A DNA stretch of 64,000 nt from contig JAEILZ010000009.1 in assembly GCA_018873225.1 (NCBI GenBank), positions 797,501 through 861,500 on the forward strand, given 5' to 3'. Under the pieces are notes generated by a model. The model was given only the letters and a program-made list of their open reading frames with translations, did not search any database and was not told where the DNA came from. The stretch comes from [Phialemoniopsis] sp. UDSM-2020 (taxonomy: Eukaryota > Ascomycota > Sordariomycetes > Thyridiales > Thyridiaceae). The translations under genes were made by a program, and so were the position numbers. Below, in pieces: positions 1-10,637 of this stretch. Each line of letters starts with the position of its first letter. The stretch's first letter is position 1.

Positions 1-604
1 TACCTCTTGTGCCTGTACTATGATCACTGACTAATAATTTAGGCTGGATGACGGCCGTCCTGTTCGCCAAGTTGTCGTGGGCCAAGTTCACTGGTAGTGA
101 CATTGCTGCGCTGACAACAAGCGCTTCGCAAGGCAGTCGTAGCCCATTCCGTAGGCCGAAGGCTGGAACACCCCAATCCAGCCGGGCTTCGACGCCTCTG
201 TGAGTTTCTTACATTCCGACTATGACTGATAGAGTCCAACTGACCTTTTGCTCAGGCAAACCAAGTCGAGGTCTCCCCTCGCCCTCAAGAAAGCAACGCC
301 GTCCCGCCTCTACAGCGATCTAACCTTTAACATGGGCCCTTTGGATGACAGCGACGATAGTAGCGCCGCCATCGACCACATCAAGCCCCTGTCCCCTAGG
401 AAACCAGGCTATGGTAACCTCGAGTCCTGGTCACCAGAGATACCGCGCAGCAATCACACCGAGCCCCCCTCGCTCACGGCGCTGGGCCGGTTCATGGCAC
501 TCGAATGGGAGTCGGAATTCTTCCAGAAGTACGGCAACAAGATCTGCGCCGGCGCGGCTGGCACCTTGGAGTTCCCAGCAGCCGTTGACAAGTTTCAGCC
601 ATAG
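1..604 (+). CDS. 3' end of an unrecognised protein-coding gene (partial)
   Basis: The window opens inside an intron that ends with a branch-like tgactaat and TAG at 40-42. An exon runs 43-199 and is followed by a GTGAGT donor at 200. The intron ends CAG at 255, and the last exon runs 256-604 with a TAG stop. The phase fits across the junction (CT|G gives Leu). The visible tail is about 168 residues. It has a short hydrophobic start (MTAVLFAKLSWAKF), then a Ser/Pro/Arg-rich low-complexity stretch typical of phosphorylated disordered tails, and a more ordered end (ALEWESEFFQKYGNKIC). I do not recognise the family. The gene converges on mL46, with 368 bp between their stops. The upstream part lies outside the window, so length and function cannot be judged. 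Confidence 0.6.
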
Positions 605-972
605 AGACTAATGAGTCGGCTTTCGAAGCCGGAAGCCAGTACTATCGTGCTGAAGCATCCGGCACCAGCATATTAGTCAAGGCCAGCATTTGTATGAGTA
701 TGTAGTATCATAGTGGAGGGTCACACAATGATGTTGACCCCTTCACGACGGACCTCTTGCCGGCCTTTTCCCCTGAAAATTGGGTCCTGGCCTCAAGCGT
801 ATCAGACATCACTTCTTTCAGCTTCCTTGAAATCACATTTAATCCTTGATGTTCGCCGATTGACCGGATGTGATGCTTTTGTTGTATATCTATACAAGTG
901 TACACGATTAATAATTTACACAGGTTGTCACCACCCATCACCACGACAGCTACTAGCCTATCTTAGCATCTA
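605..972. other. Convergent intergenic region
   Basis: This 368-bp spacer lies between the stop codons of the partial left gene and mL46. It must hold both 3' ends. I see no further gene and no distinctive repeat. Confidence 0.6.
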
Positions 973-2125
973 TCATCTCTCGGCCATCATATTCCTGACG
1001 CTCTGGTAGTAGTGAGGCGTCAGCGTCTCCTTGAGCTCCTCTTTGGTCAGCCACTTGAAGTCGGTCAGGCCCAGGGTGTTGTCCTCCAGGTCCGCCTGGC
1101 CGGCCATGATGCGGCCCTTGAGGAAGAAGACCTTCTCTCCCCTCTTCTCGATGTTGGCGCCGTCCTTGATGATGGGGTGGTTGACCAGGTGGGCGACGGG
1201 GACGCGACCGACGATCCAGGTGTTCATGTTGACACCGGCTGCCGACTCGAGGACTCTGGTGGCGGCCTATTAGTAGAGACAGTGTTAGCAAATGTCTTGA
1301 GAATGCCAGAGAGGGCAGTCACATACCTCGTGCAGGTTCTCATCTGTCATCATAGAAGCGCTGGGGAAACCCCAGTTGCCATCGGGACCCTTGACGACAA
1401 GATACAGCGTGCGGTCGAGCTGACGATCAAGCCTCTTAACATCGCCCTTCTTGTCGGCCTCGGTCGTCCGGCTGGCAGGCTGCTCGACGCGCACGCGGTC
1501 GGCCTCTGGCAGCTCCTCGCCGTCCTCGCTGACCCGCGACTCCGCATCCCGCAGCAGCGCCTCCTGCACGGCGTCCGGGTGCGACACTTGGCTGCCGACG
1601 ACGACCTCGTCGTTCCAGGCGTCGCGCCCGCGGCCGTGGTAGACGCCGATGTCGCGCGAAGGGGTGCCCTCGCGCTCGCGCACCTTGATGCGCCAGTCGA
1701 GCTCGGGCGCCGTGTCGGGCTTGAAGTAGAGCGGCTTGCGGAAGGGCGCCGTCAGGCGCTCGTTGAGGCGCTTCTGATAGAGGTAGAAGGACGACTCGAA
1801 GGCTGTGAGCGGGCGCGTGACGAGCGGGGCGCGCGTGAGGATGATGCCCGATTTGATCTTGTACAGCGCCCGGGTGGCGGACGCCGGGTCCGTGTTTGTG
1901 ACCTGCGGCTCCTGGGGTAGGCTCGTCGATGGCTCAGGGACGGCTGCGGCGGCGGCGGCGGCCGAGGAGGAGTAGAGCCGCTGCTGGGCGGCGAGGAGGG
2001 GGCGAGGAGTCGGTGATATGGCACATTGGGAGCATATCCTCGGTGATGCTATGGCACGAGGACGGATTAGCTTTGGATGAACGATGATTTCTTTGACAAA
2101 AGACCGATCAATTACCTCTGAACAT
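973..2125 (-). CDS. Mitochondrial large-subunit ribosomal protein mL46 (MRPL17 type)
   Basis: Three exons on the minus strand: 2125-2116, 2048-1327 and 1266-973, giving 341 aa. The first exon is only 10 nt (ATGTTCAGAG, then GTAATT). Its intron ends gctaat...ATAG, and the joined N-terminus is Arg/Ser/Ala-rich with few acids (MFRASPRICSQCAISPTPR), as expected for a mitochondrial presequence. The body carries the Nudix-like mL46 fold: LDRTLYLVVKGPDGNWGFP, then AATRVLESAAG as a degenerate Nudix helix, then WIVGRVPVAHL and a C-terminal FKWLTKEEL segment. In this family the Nudix fold is structural, and the protein sits in the mitochondrial 54S particle. The second intron (GTATGT...CTAATAG, 1326-1267) splits the Nudix-like helix. 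The family assignment rests on these motifs; the micro-exon start is inferred from splice signals and frame. Confidence 0.85.
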
Positions 2126-3093
2126 TGCTAACGAAGCACGGCCGCCCCTACTTGAGGCCGACATATTGACAGAGACACCGAAACGCTGTCCCGGCCAATC
2201 TCTATTCTGTGAAGGGAACTCAGGCGATGTCTAGCTGTCTGGAGTCCGACCCTGAACTTTTTCCAATTCGATGCTCGAGACTGGATTAGCGCCAAACCGA
2301 GAAGTCAAGCGTGGCAGACGGGACAGGGGTGGATTGCTAGCGCAGCTGCAGACGGCCCGGCAGCCTCTTCGCACCGACCACCCAGAAAGTCTTGAGTAAA
2401 AACAGGGCCACTGTAAAATTCCCTTCCTCTCCTTCTTCTCTTCTTCATGTCAGTAGGCACCATTCCTTATCATCAGGACCTGTTTCTTCCTCCAGAACGT
2501 CCTGACCATTTACGAGTGCCGAGAGAAGACCTTAAGCAGTCTTTTTCGCTAGCGGCTCCTGCTAATCTAAATCTCTACCGGGTTGCTGTTAGATAGATAC
2601 TGCTCACATTTCTATGCTTTCCCGTATGCTTGAGCCCTGCATGTCCAGGGTTTCGTGAGGAGTTGCCAAAACGACACTTAATGAAATGATACGAGAACGA
2701 TTGAGGTTTGGTGCAGCAAGTGCAAATGCATTCCATTTCTAAGTTGTCCTTCCTCAGCACCGAGAATAAGTTGGTCCTACACATTGCTCCTTGTCCAGCA
2801 GCTGGCGATGCTGTGCGTCACCCCAGTATGCAGACACAAACGCCACTGAAACGCCTCTCTTCCTTGCAATACGCTACAATGCTTTCTAAACGAATACCTT
2901 GAGCCCTTTGCTCAAGATATAAAAAAAAAACAAAGACAAAATATCAACTCCAAAACAAGAACCGGGCCTTGATCGGGCGCCGCCCAAGCCCAAGATGCAA
3001 ATCAGTAAGATGTCGTGGGTATCACACCAGGTCTGCCCCGTCCGATGCCGTGAAACGCCAGTTGACCAAATACACGAATGAGCCCTCTGAGCC
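2126..3093. other. Intergenic region between mL46 and the RING/PHD gene
   Basis: This holds the upstream region of mL46 and the 3' end of the RING/PHD gene; both are on the minus strand. It contains CT-rich tracts around 2410-2450 and an A-tract near 2922-2932. I see no gene. Confidence 0.5.
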
Positions 3094-5104
3094 TCAGCTC
3101 TTGAGTTCTGCGATAGCATGCGCTACCTCTTTCTCGGCTTTCTTCTCCCAGAGCCTGCGGGCATCTTCATCGATGGCCGCAGGGTCCACCACTTCCTCGT
3201 AGAGCTTGCGAGAGACATCTCGATTGATAGCCGCGTATTGGTCAGCAGTCAGCTGACTGCCCTTCCAATGTGGTTTGAGAACAGATCGCACAATGTTACT
3301 AATGTTCTCTTTCGTTTCGAGGGACAAGTTGGGCCGGGAGGGCGAAGAGTCGGGCGATCGACCGAGAACGATAGGTTGCTGCCGTCGCGGTCTTGGTTGG
3401 CGCAGCTCTGACGAGCCAGCCCCATTCGTCTGCCGTTGGTCAGCCTCGGCCGCCTCGCTCGCCTTCCTCGTCGGCGAGTAATTCGCCGGAGGATATATAG
3501 GTTCTATGTGAGAGCTGAGCGACGTCGGAGAGCTTGGTCTCATATTTCTCAACGGTGGTGGCGTCGTTGATAAAGCTCGGGGGCTGTTGTGCGCCGATGC
3601 TGCGGGTGAAGAGCCGGGCGATGATGGGTCGACAACGGGCCGATTATCTCCAAATAAACATCGCACATTCTCGTCGTCAGATGGAGTGCTCATCTCGACC
3701 TCTCGAAGAAGTGAGGAGAGGAAAGAAGGCGCCTCCTCGTTGCTTCGGGGCGAAGCAGCACTAGGGGCTGGAGCAGCGGCTACTGCAGCAGGAGCCGTAG
3801 CAGTTCCGTTCCTGTTCACCCTTGACGGTGTTTGAGAGGCAGCTTCACCAGCAGAAGAAGCATTGCTCGGGGCGCCAATGCGTCGAGTACGTGGGCGTTT
3901 GAGCCGCCTTTCGGGTTCGGGAGCGGGCTCCACCGGGGAAGCTGTCACAGACCGTGACTTGCGCTTTCGGGCATTCGGGCTTGCCACCTCGGATTCCCTT
4001 GCCCTATCTAAAGCACCCCAGGCCCGTCTCTCTTCTCTGGTCTCTTCAGCAGGTGGCTGGGGCTGTTGCCTCGACTGGTTGACTTGTTGGTGTTGAAGAA
4101 GGGCGTGGGGTATGTTCCGAGCGAAGACATCCTGTGCACCGTTCTCTCGCGCAATATTTAGGCGCTGCTGCCAGCGCTGGTATTCGCGCAGCTCAAGCTC
4201 GTGCTGCCGCTGCGAGAGGCGGTAGTCTTCCAGTCCCTCGTCGTCATGATAGTCTAGGTCGATCTCGAGGAGGTCCCAGATGCGGCCTGTGATTTGACCC
4301 CAGGCGCCCTGCCAATCATCCGATCGCGCCCGTTGCCTTGCGCGTCTCATGCTAGCTTGGGTGCGTGGGAAGAAGCCGGCACGTCTCCGGTTCGCCCCAG
4401 CCCTTGTGGTGGTTGAGGGACGCGGTGGCGGTGTCTGGATCTCGGGCCCAAGGAGCTCTACACATTCCATGCAGAACCAGGAACCAGCTGGGACATCATC
4501 CAGCCCTATGCAGTACGTATGATACGGCGTGTCGCACCCGTCACACAAGAGAAGGACGTCCTCGTTGTCTGCCTGGGTGCAGACAGGACAGGGCGTCACC
4601 TCTTCCTCCTCTTCTGGGTTCTCGTCGAGCCATGCTTGTGGATCGAACTCGGCAACTTGTTTCTTGTCTTCGACATTGTACGTAGAGAGGAGTTTGCCTA
4701 GTAAGAGGTGATTGGTTAGTTCTTATGCCTCTGTAATGAAGATGGATATCTTTGTCCATGACAAAATTAGGCAACATACCTCCGACCTTATCATACACCT
4801 GTACTAAGTGGAATGATTGTCGGCATATGGGACAGCTATTTGCTTTGCCAGTCCATTCACGCAAACAAGTATCGTGTAGCATATGACCACAGACTTGAAT
4901 GAGGGCAACATGGTCGTGGTTGTCGTGGGGTTTGGGTGTTGAGATTGTTGCGGTGATAGTGGCCGAGGGCACTGTCGCGGTTGCTGCGTCTGGCTCCTCT
5001 GACGCCGCCGAGTCTGGGGAACTGCCAGAAGGGAGCAGTGGGGGATGCACAGCGCCTGCCGCGGTGTCTAGATTATCTAGACACACAATGCACTGGTCCG
5101 CCAT
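3094..5104 (-). CDS. RING and PHD finger protein, PHRF1/Asr1-like
   Basis: Two exons, 5104-4780 and 4697-3094, give 642 aa. The intron has a GTATGT donor, an AACTAAC branch and a CTAG acceptor. The start is the first ATG (MADQCIVC); no ATG lies upstream in frame. The RING is Cys5-x2-Cys8, then a 63-residue Ser/Thr/Ala/Pro-rich insertion, then CGHMLHDTC (72-80) and CPIC (91-94). The conserved linker DPQAWLDE leads into a PHD finger (CPVC at 145-148, then CDGCDTPYHTYC and WFCMEC). A long disordered, basic, Ser/Pro-rich region follows. The protein ends in a helical module (NIVRSVLKPHWKG...YAAINRDVSRKLYEEV) resembling the C-terminal RNA polymerase II-binding segment of PHRF1 proteins. Known relatives are nuclear ubiquitin ligases: yeast Asr1 ubiquitinates RNA polymerase II. 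The same role here is inferred from domain order. Confidence 0.85.
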
Positions 5105-7230
5105 TCTAAATGGCAAGCAGCGATGATTTTTGTAGCTGCAGACGAATGCGAGTTGGGGTATTCATCCAAATAACTCCCCTTTGGTGGTCTTGTTGAGTTG
5201 TGCAGAGGTGCAATGCTTTGATGAAATAATTGCGTTAGTCGAATAGATTGGCGGTAGCAGTACGAAGGGATCGTCGTCAGTATCGAGGTAGCTGAGTGCG
5301 TGCATGTGCTGCTGTACGAGCGCTGAATGGCCTGGACTGCCTAGTGGGTTTTGGGCGGTTCAGGTGGGCTCAGTGCTGGTTCAGCGAGAGCTTTGGGGGG
5401 GTGATGTGACCGGTGGTACTATAAGCGGTGGCGGGCGAGAAAAGGCTGGTGGACCATCAAGGGACCCTCTCGGGAGGGAGAGAGTGGAAAGAACAAAAGA
5501 TGGGTGGGTAAAAGAGACGAGTGACGGCAGGCGATTTTGGAAACGAGGAAATGGGAAAGCAGATCCAGTGTTAAAGGGAATTGAGTAAGGTGCAAGGTCG
5601 GTAGCCAAGTGAAGAAGAGGACGGCGGCAAAGGGAAAATAGAAGGCCGCCCCGGTTTTTTTCTCTACGGGCTTTAGCGCAAGGTAGCAGGTATTAACAGA
5701 AAGTAACAAATAAATGCCTTGCCAGGACAGGGAACACAGAAAATTATGAGGAGTGAAGAGGGCCAAAGGACTGGGACTGTAAGAGACCAGACTGGACTGA
5801 AAGATGACTGGAGACTTGGAGACTGGGAGGAACGAGTCCACAGCAGCAGCAACAGCAGCACAAGAGAGGACTGGAGTACTTCTGGAGTGTCTGTGCTGGG
5901 TTGGTGTGTGCTGGCCGGCCCGGCACTGGGGCCAATCATCTGACGGTCGATTTGTCCCCTGCCCGAGTGCCACCTCACCCCTTTGTGACTCCTCCTTGAC
6001 TGGGTGACTGGCTGGCTGACACAAAACACGCAGAGACAAGCGCACACCCTTCCGCGCACGCCTACCACCTTAGTCGCACCGCGGCCGTGCCAAAGCTGCC
6101 CACCGTGACACTCTAGTTGATTAGAATACGCACCCAGCTGACCTCACCACGAGTGGGGGAGGAGAAACAGGCGGGCGCTTGCTGAGCTACCTGATGCTCT
6201 TACAGAGGTGGTAAGGGTAAGTAAGATGTCTCTGCGAGGTATTGACCTGTTTGATTTTGGGTTGTGGGATAACCCTCCACTTAGCAGTCGATACCTGACA
6301 TTGGGGTCGAACTTTCAGCCTGCAACCTTCGTAGGTGTACGATTATCTGGAGAGGTTGCCGATGTCTTGCCGATGTGTATGTCCACATTCCGTCATTCAA
6401 ACCGGCTAGGTCTCGCATAGTAGTCGTACAGAGAGTCCGAATGGGGTAGGCTCTCTGCCTCCGTGAACCTTCCGTGGCTCTGCCGAGCGACCAATACTGT
6501 ACGAGCTCGGAAAGGCTCCTACGGTTCCGGCCCCCCGTCAAACAGTGTGAATGAGGCTGAATAAGCAAGCCTGCCAGTCTCGGATCTCTCAAGTCGTGAC
6601 AAGCTGCGCAATAGAAGTCGACCGAGTATAGACACAAACAATCACATAGCTTTCTTGCAGTCCCAACTCACATTCCGATAGCAGGCGAGTCGACCCGAGT
6701 ACCACGGGAAGGCCACGGTTTGCCCCCTTTATACTTTGCTGAAAAGGAAGCGAAGCACTGCACGCCACGTGGGCGATTCTCGGTCATAGGCAAATGAGTC
6801 AATAGGCATCCATGGGAAAACAAGGTCTCCCTTACCGAGGATCAGGCACCCCAGGCATCCATTCCCAACGTTCGAGGTATAGTCGCAGAGGACCAATCGA
6901 TTGGAATAAGACGAGAGCCCTGGTCTCCTCGGTATTCTCACTATACTCGTTAGTTCCTGTACGTCGCATGGCGCCATTGAACACGGCCCCATGAACATCG
7001 AGGGTGACAACGATCACTTCGTTGCTCGTAGGAGAGGGACGATGAGTCGTTGTGGGAAGCGCGCGATGTAGGTGTTTTGAAGAATTTATTCATTTTGCTG
7101 ACGTCGTATCAACGAGTCGCAGATCCATAGATCTCGCCATGATGATGCGTTAATGAATCCGAAGCCGATTTTGCCTTTACACCCAACCAGAAAGCGAAAT
7201 GCAAGCCCATAAACCTCCTCCTCTCCAGAT
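5105..7230. other. Upstream region of the RING/PHD gene and 3' flank of eL43
   Basis: This 2.1 kb lies between the starts of the RING/PHD gene and the stop of eL43. It is GA/CT-skewed around 5390-5620, with a CAG-type run near 5842-5860. Open frames of up to about 200 codons exist here but look like compositional artefacts: they are low-complexity Ser/Leu/Pro translations on overlapping frames. I see no recognisable gene. Confidence 0.45.
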
Positions 7231-7753
7231 CTAAACCTCAGCAATCTCGCGCAGACGACGGAGCGTTGATCGCATGGCGGCGGCAGCGGGGGTCCTGCAC
7301 GATATTGTTAGCCAAACCTCTCCTTCCTGGCGAAGAGAGGAAACCCTGGGTCTCGAGTTTCCCCGGTGTCGAGATTCCACATACGAGACGGTGTAAGCAC
7401 CACCGGCAACAACCTTCTTGCAGCCCTTGCAGTTCCAGATACCGGTCGAGTGTCGCTTGACGGTGGTTTTGCCGCAGAAGGTGCACTGGTACTTGGCGTG
7501 TTGGGTGATCTCCATCTTCTTAACCTGCTTCCTCAGGGAGGCCTAGATATTCATTGTGAGTCGTTTTCGTTCGGTAGAGTGGTATGGGAAGGATTGCTAC
7601 GAACACCGTATCTCGTGCCGTACTTGCCTGTGCCATTGTTAGTATTCGCGATCTCATCGTCGTCCACCCGGACAAGTTCTTGCCCAGTCTGAACAGGAGA
7701 TAAAAGGGATTAAACGTACCGGTCACATGGACTTTCTTGGTTCGGGCAGCCAT
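7231..7753 (-). CDS. RPL43: 60S ribosomal protein eL43 (L43/L37a)
   Basis: Four exons: 7753-7720, 7627-7605, 7542-7385 and 7294-7231. They encode 92 aa, the usual eL43 length. The protein begins MAARTKKV and continues [21 protein letters not shown] across two introns. It then shows the zinc ribbon CTFCGK...CKGCKK and the conserved VAGGAYTVS and [10 protein letters not shown] tail. Introns split the 5' third heavily, as is common for fungal ribosomal protein genes. The donor of intron 2 is the atypical GTTCGT, but only that choice restores YGASLRK. The protein is a core part of the cytosolic large subunit near the E-site. The gene is divergent from the oxidoreductase gene, with about 680 bp between starts. 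Confidence 0.93.
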
Positions 7754-8434
7754 CTCGTCTGTGGTGTCGTATGAACGTTGGTATGTTCAATATTGACGAT
7801 GTTCAGTGCTGGTGTTCAATCTCGAAGTGGTTGCCAGCCCGCAATTTTTTTTTGGCAAAATCAAAATGTGTGCGCTCGTTTGCTCTCACGTGAGGAATGG
7901 TGGCCCCTCCTACCAAAACTTTCGAGATTACCTAAGGAGTGGACCCACCTACCTCGCGCTGGCAGAGACGCTAATCAGGTAGCGAGTCCCTCACTCACAT
8001 GAGAAAATGGCCATTGCCCGCCGTTGCCAGAGCTGGCCATGTTTCTGTAACATGCAGAAGGACTGACCAGAGGGCGGGATACTTACGATGCTGAATCATT
8101 AGGACGTTCACATTTCGGTCATCTTGCCTAGATGTCACAATGGTCTGGGTGAATTATAAAGGGAAGTGCAATCAGGCGACGGCTTGGCATGGCAATATCG
8201 TATGAGCAGGGTAGTCTGATTGACGTGCTCTCGAATCTCTCAATCGTAGATGATCAACAACATCCGTACCTCGGCTTGGTAATACCAATTCTATAAGTGT
8301 ATCTGTATTGCGCGACCCAAGCAACACCACTCTGCCCTGATATAGCAGGCGCATTCCTTCTCCAGGTCTGAAATTGATTGAGATCACCTAAATACTGTGT
8401 TTCTTTTTTATTTTCTAGCGTCCAGAAATCTCCA
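7754..8434. other. Divergent promoter region (eL43 / oxidoreductase)
   Basis: This 681 bp separates two divergent start codons, so it must hold both promoters. It includes a T-run at 7847-7854. I see no gene or clear operator. Confidence 0.5.
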
Positions 8435-9961
8435 ATGGCTTTCAAGAAGCACAATCGCGAATATGATGTCGTGGTGTTTGGCGCAACTGGTAAGTAACAG
8501 TTGACTTTGATACACTACAAATTCGGTACGTGTGTAAGCTGACTACTCTCCTCAAGGCTACACCGGCGTCTACACTGCAGAATTCATCACAAAGGCATTG
8601 CCGACGAATTTGCGATGGGCAATTGCTGGGCGCTCGCAGGCAAAACTCGAAAAGGTCGCAGCTGACCTGAAGACCCTGAACCCAGAACGCCTCCAACCGG
8701 GTTCGTCAACCTAATTCATTTTCTCCTGGACTGAGAAATTTCATTTGATCCCGTACACGGGCTTACTCTTCGTCTAGGCATAGAAATATGTGGTTTGAAT
8801 GACGAGGACCTCCAAGTCCTTGCTCGGAAAACGTTCATCTTGATAACCACCGTTGGTCCGTACGCCGTCTATGGTGACCACGCGTTCAAGGCTTGTGCCG
8901 GAAATGGTACTCACTACCTCGATGTCACCGGAGAGACGCCGTGGGTTGCCAGGATGATCAAAAAGTACGAGGGCGCAGCCAAGGCCAGCGGTGCTCAGAT
9001 GATACCGCAAATAGGCATCGACAGCTGCCTTCCCGACGTCGTCACATATACCCTTGCATCTTTGATCCGGAAAGAGCTGCAGGCCAAAACCGCAGATGTT
9101 ACTGTGTCCGTTTATCGTCTCAAGTAAGTATAGAAGGCACTCGTAGCAAACACTTCGGCTTTTACGCATGCTAATGTACGCAGTGCGCATCCTTCTGGAG
9201 GGACTATCGCCTCAGCTCTTGGCCTGTTCGAGTCGTTCTCCATGAAAGAACTCCAAGCCTGCTTTACTCCGTTTTCCATATCTCCTGTGCCTAATCCTCA
9301 TCCGCCTATTAAACGGCCTAGCCTGTTCACAAGGCTGACGGGCCTACAAACCGTCCCACATCTCGGCCTTCAGACGACGTTCATTGCGGGAAAGACTGAT
9401 GCAGCCATCGTGGAGCGTTCGTGGGGACTTCTTTCACAGATCCCTTCAAGAACTGAGGAATTTTACGGACCGAAGTTCACCTTCGTAGAGCACATGAAAG
9501 CAAACGGTTGGCTAGACGGGATTGTGAAGCATGTTGGTCTCGCTATTGCCGGAGCGCTACTGATGCTCTTGCCCCCTTTCCGATGGCTTGTTAAGAAGCT
9601 TGTTACCAAGCCCGGAAACGGCCCAGACAAGGAGGCAGCCAAGAAGGAGGATATAGATTATCGGGGCATTGCAACACCCGATCTGCCGGATTCAAACAAG
9701 AAAGCGTACTGCCGAGCCCATTATGTGGGAAGCATGTACAAATGTGAGTTCTTCAGTGCTGCCATAGCCTACTCTTGACTCTGCTGACGCATCTTCTTGT
9801 TAGTAACCGCCCTATTTGTTACTCAGGCGGCGATGTCCCTGCTTGAGGACGATGTTGGACTGCAAGGAGGTGTTCTAACATCAGCCTGCCTTGGCCAGGG
9901 ATTTGTTGATAGACTGGAGCGAGGAGGATTCGAGATCGAGTCCAAGATACTAGATTCCTAG
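8435..9961 (+). CDS. Saccharopine dehydrogenase-like oxidoreductase (SCCPDH type)
   Basis: Five exons: 8435-8489, 8557-8700, 8778-9123, 9184-9743 and 9804-9961, giving 420 aa. All junction phases fit. The N-terminus is a Rossmann fold with VVVFGATGYTG (residues 12-22) followed by WAIAGRSQAKLEKV. VGPYAVYGDHAFKACAGNGTHYLDVTGE is the family's signature region. A hydrophobic stretch near the C-terminal third (VGLAIAGALLMLLPPF) probably lies in or on a membrane, as in lipid-droplet SCCPDH and trans-acting enoyl reductase relatives. The family contains the Lys9 fold but lacks lysine-pathway specificity, so the substrate is unknown. The donor of intron 2 is GTTCGT. A polyadenylation-like AATAAA lies at 10030-10035. 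Confidence 0.88.
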
Positions 9962-10637
9962 TCTCAAGAGTTGCTTCGGATGTGTTCATAGCTGTGTTTA
10001 TGGTGCTTTATACATAGAGCTCTGTATTGAATAAAGCACCTTGGCACAGCGTCGTCCTCCATCGCTGACTCGATCAGGGCTGTGCTCCACTCACGCTATG
10101 CCTGTAATGTCCAGTCATAACACAGGACAATTGTATGATTTTTCTCCCTAAAGTACTTTACTTTATTAGTTGGCGCAAAGAACCTTGGTGGCTATCAAAG
10201 TCAAAAGGGTTCCAAGGTTGGAGTTTTCAGGTCTCTGCCTCCAGTAGAATCGTCCAGTCTTGGTGGCACCTCAATGTACAGCTTTCCCCGCAATTCTCAC
10301 TGCAGGTGTGTGGATTGGGCGCTGCATGGCATTGGCAGATCAGCAAAGTGCTCAGCAAATCTTCTGTCCATGAGACGTCATTCAATTGACTGACTGGTGG
10401 TCAGTGCTCCAACTTCATTTTCCATCCACCTTATTGACTGACAGACGACTGCACAAGGTTGAACACCACTTTGCCTTTATTCTTCCTCTTGGCTGGGCCT
10501 GACTCGACTTCTCTTTCGCACCCTTGGCAGAAGGAGGTGCCACATGGCAGCTCAATAACGGTGGCGCGTTCTGTCCTGTAGGGCAACCCATCTACAACCA
10601 GGCTGGCCGCTCTTTGCCAGCGCCCACGATCATCGCC
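9962..10637. other. Intergenic region upstream of the DUF155 gene
   Basis: This 676-bp tandem spacer has the AATAAA of the upstream gene near its start and a CT-rich run before the next ATG. I see no gene. Confidence 0.5.

Noticed and set aside
5419..6068. Overlapping minus-strand frames upstream of the RING/PHD gene
   Set aside because: Low-complexity Ser/Leu/Pro translations from a GA/CT-skewed region, no conserved motif.
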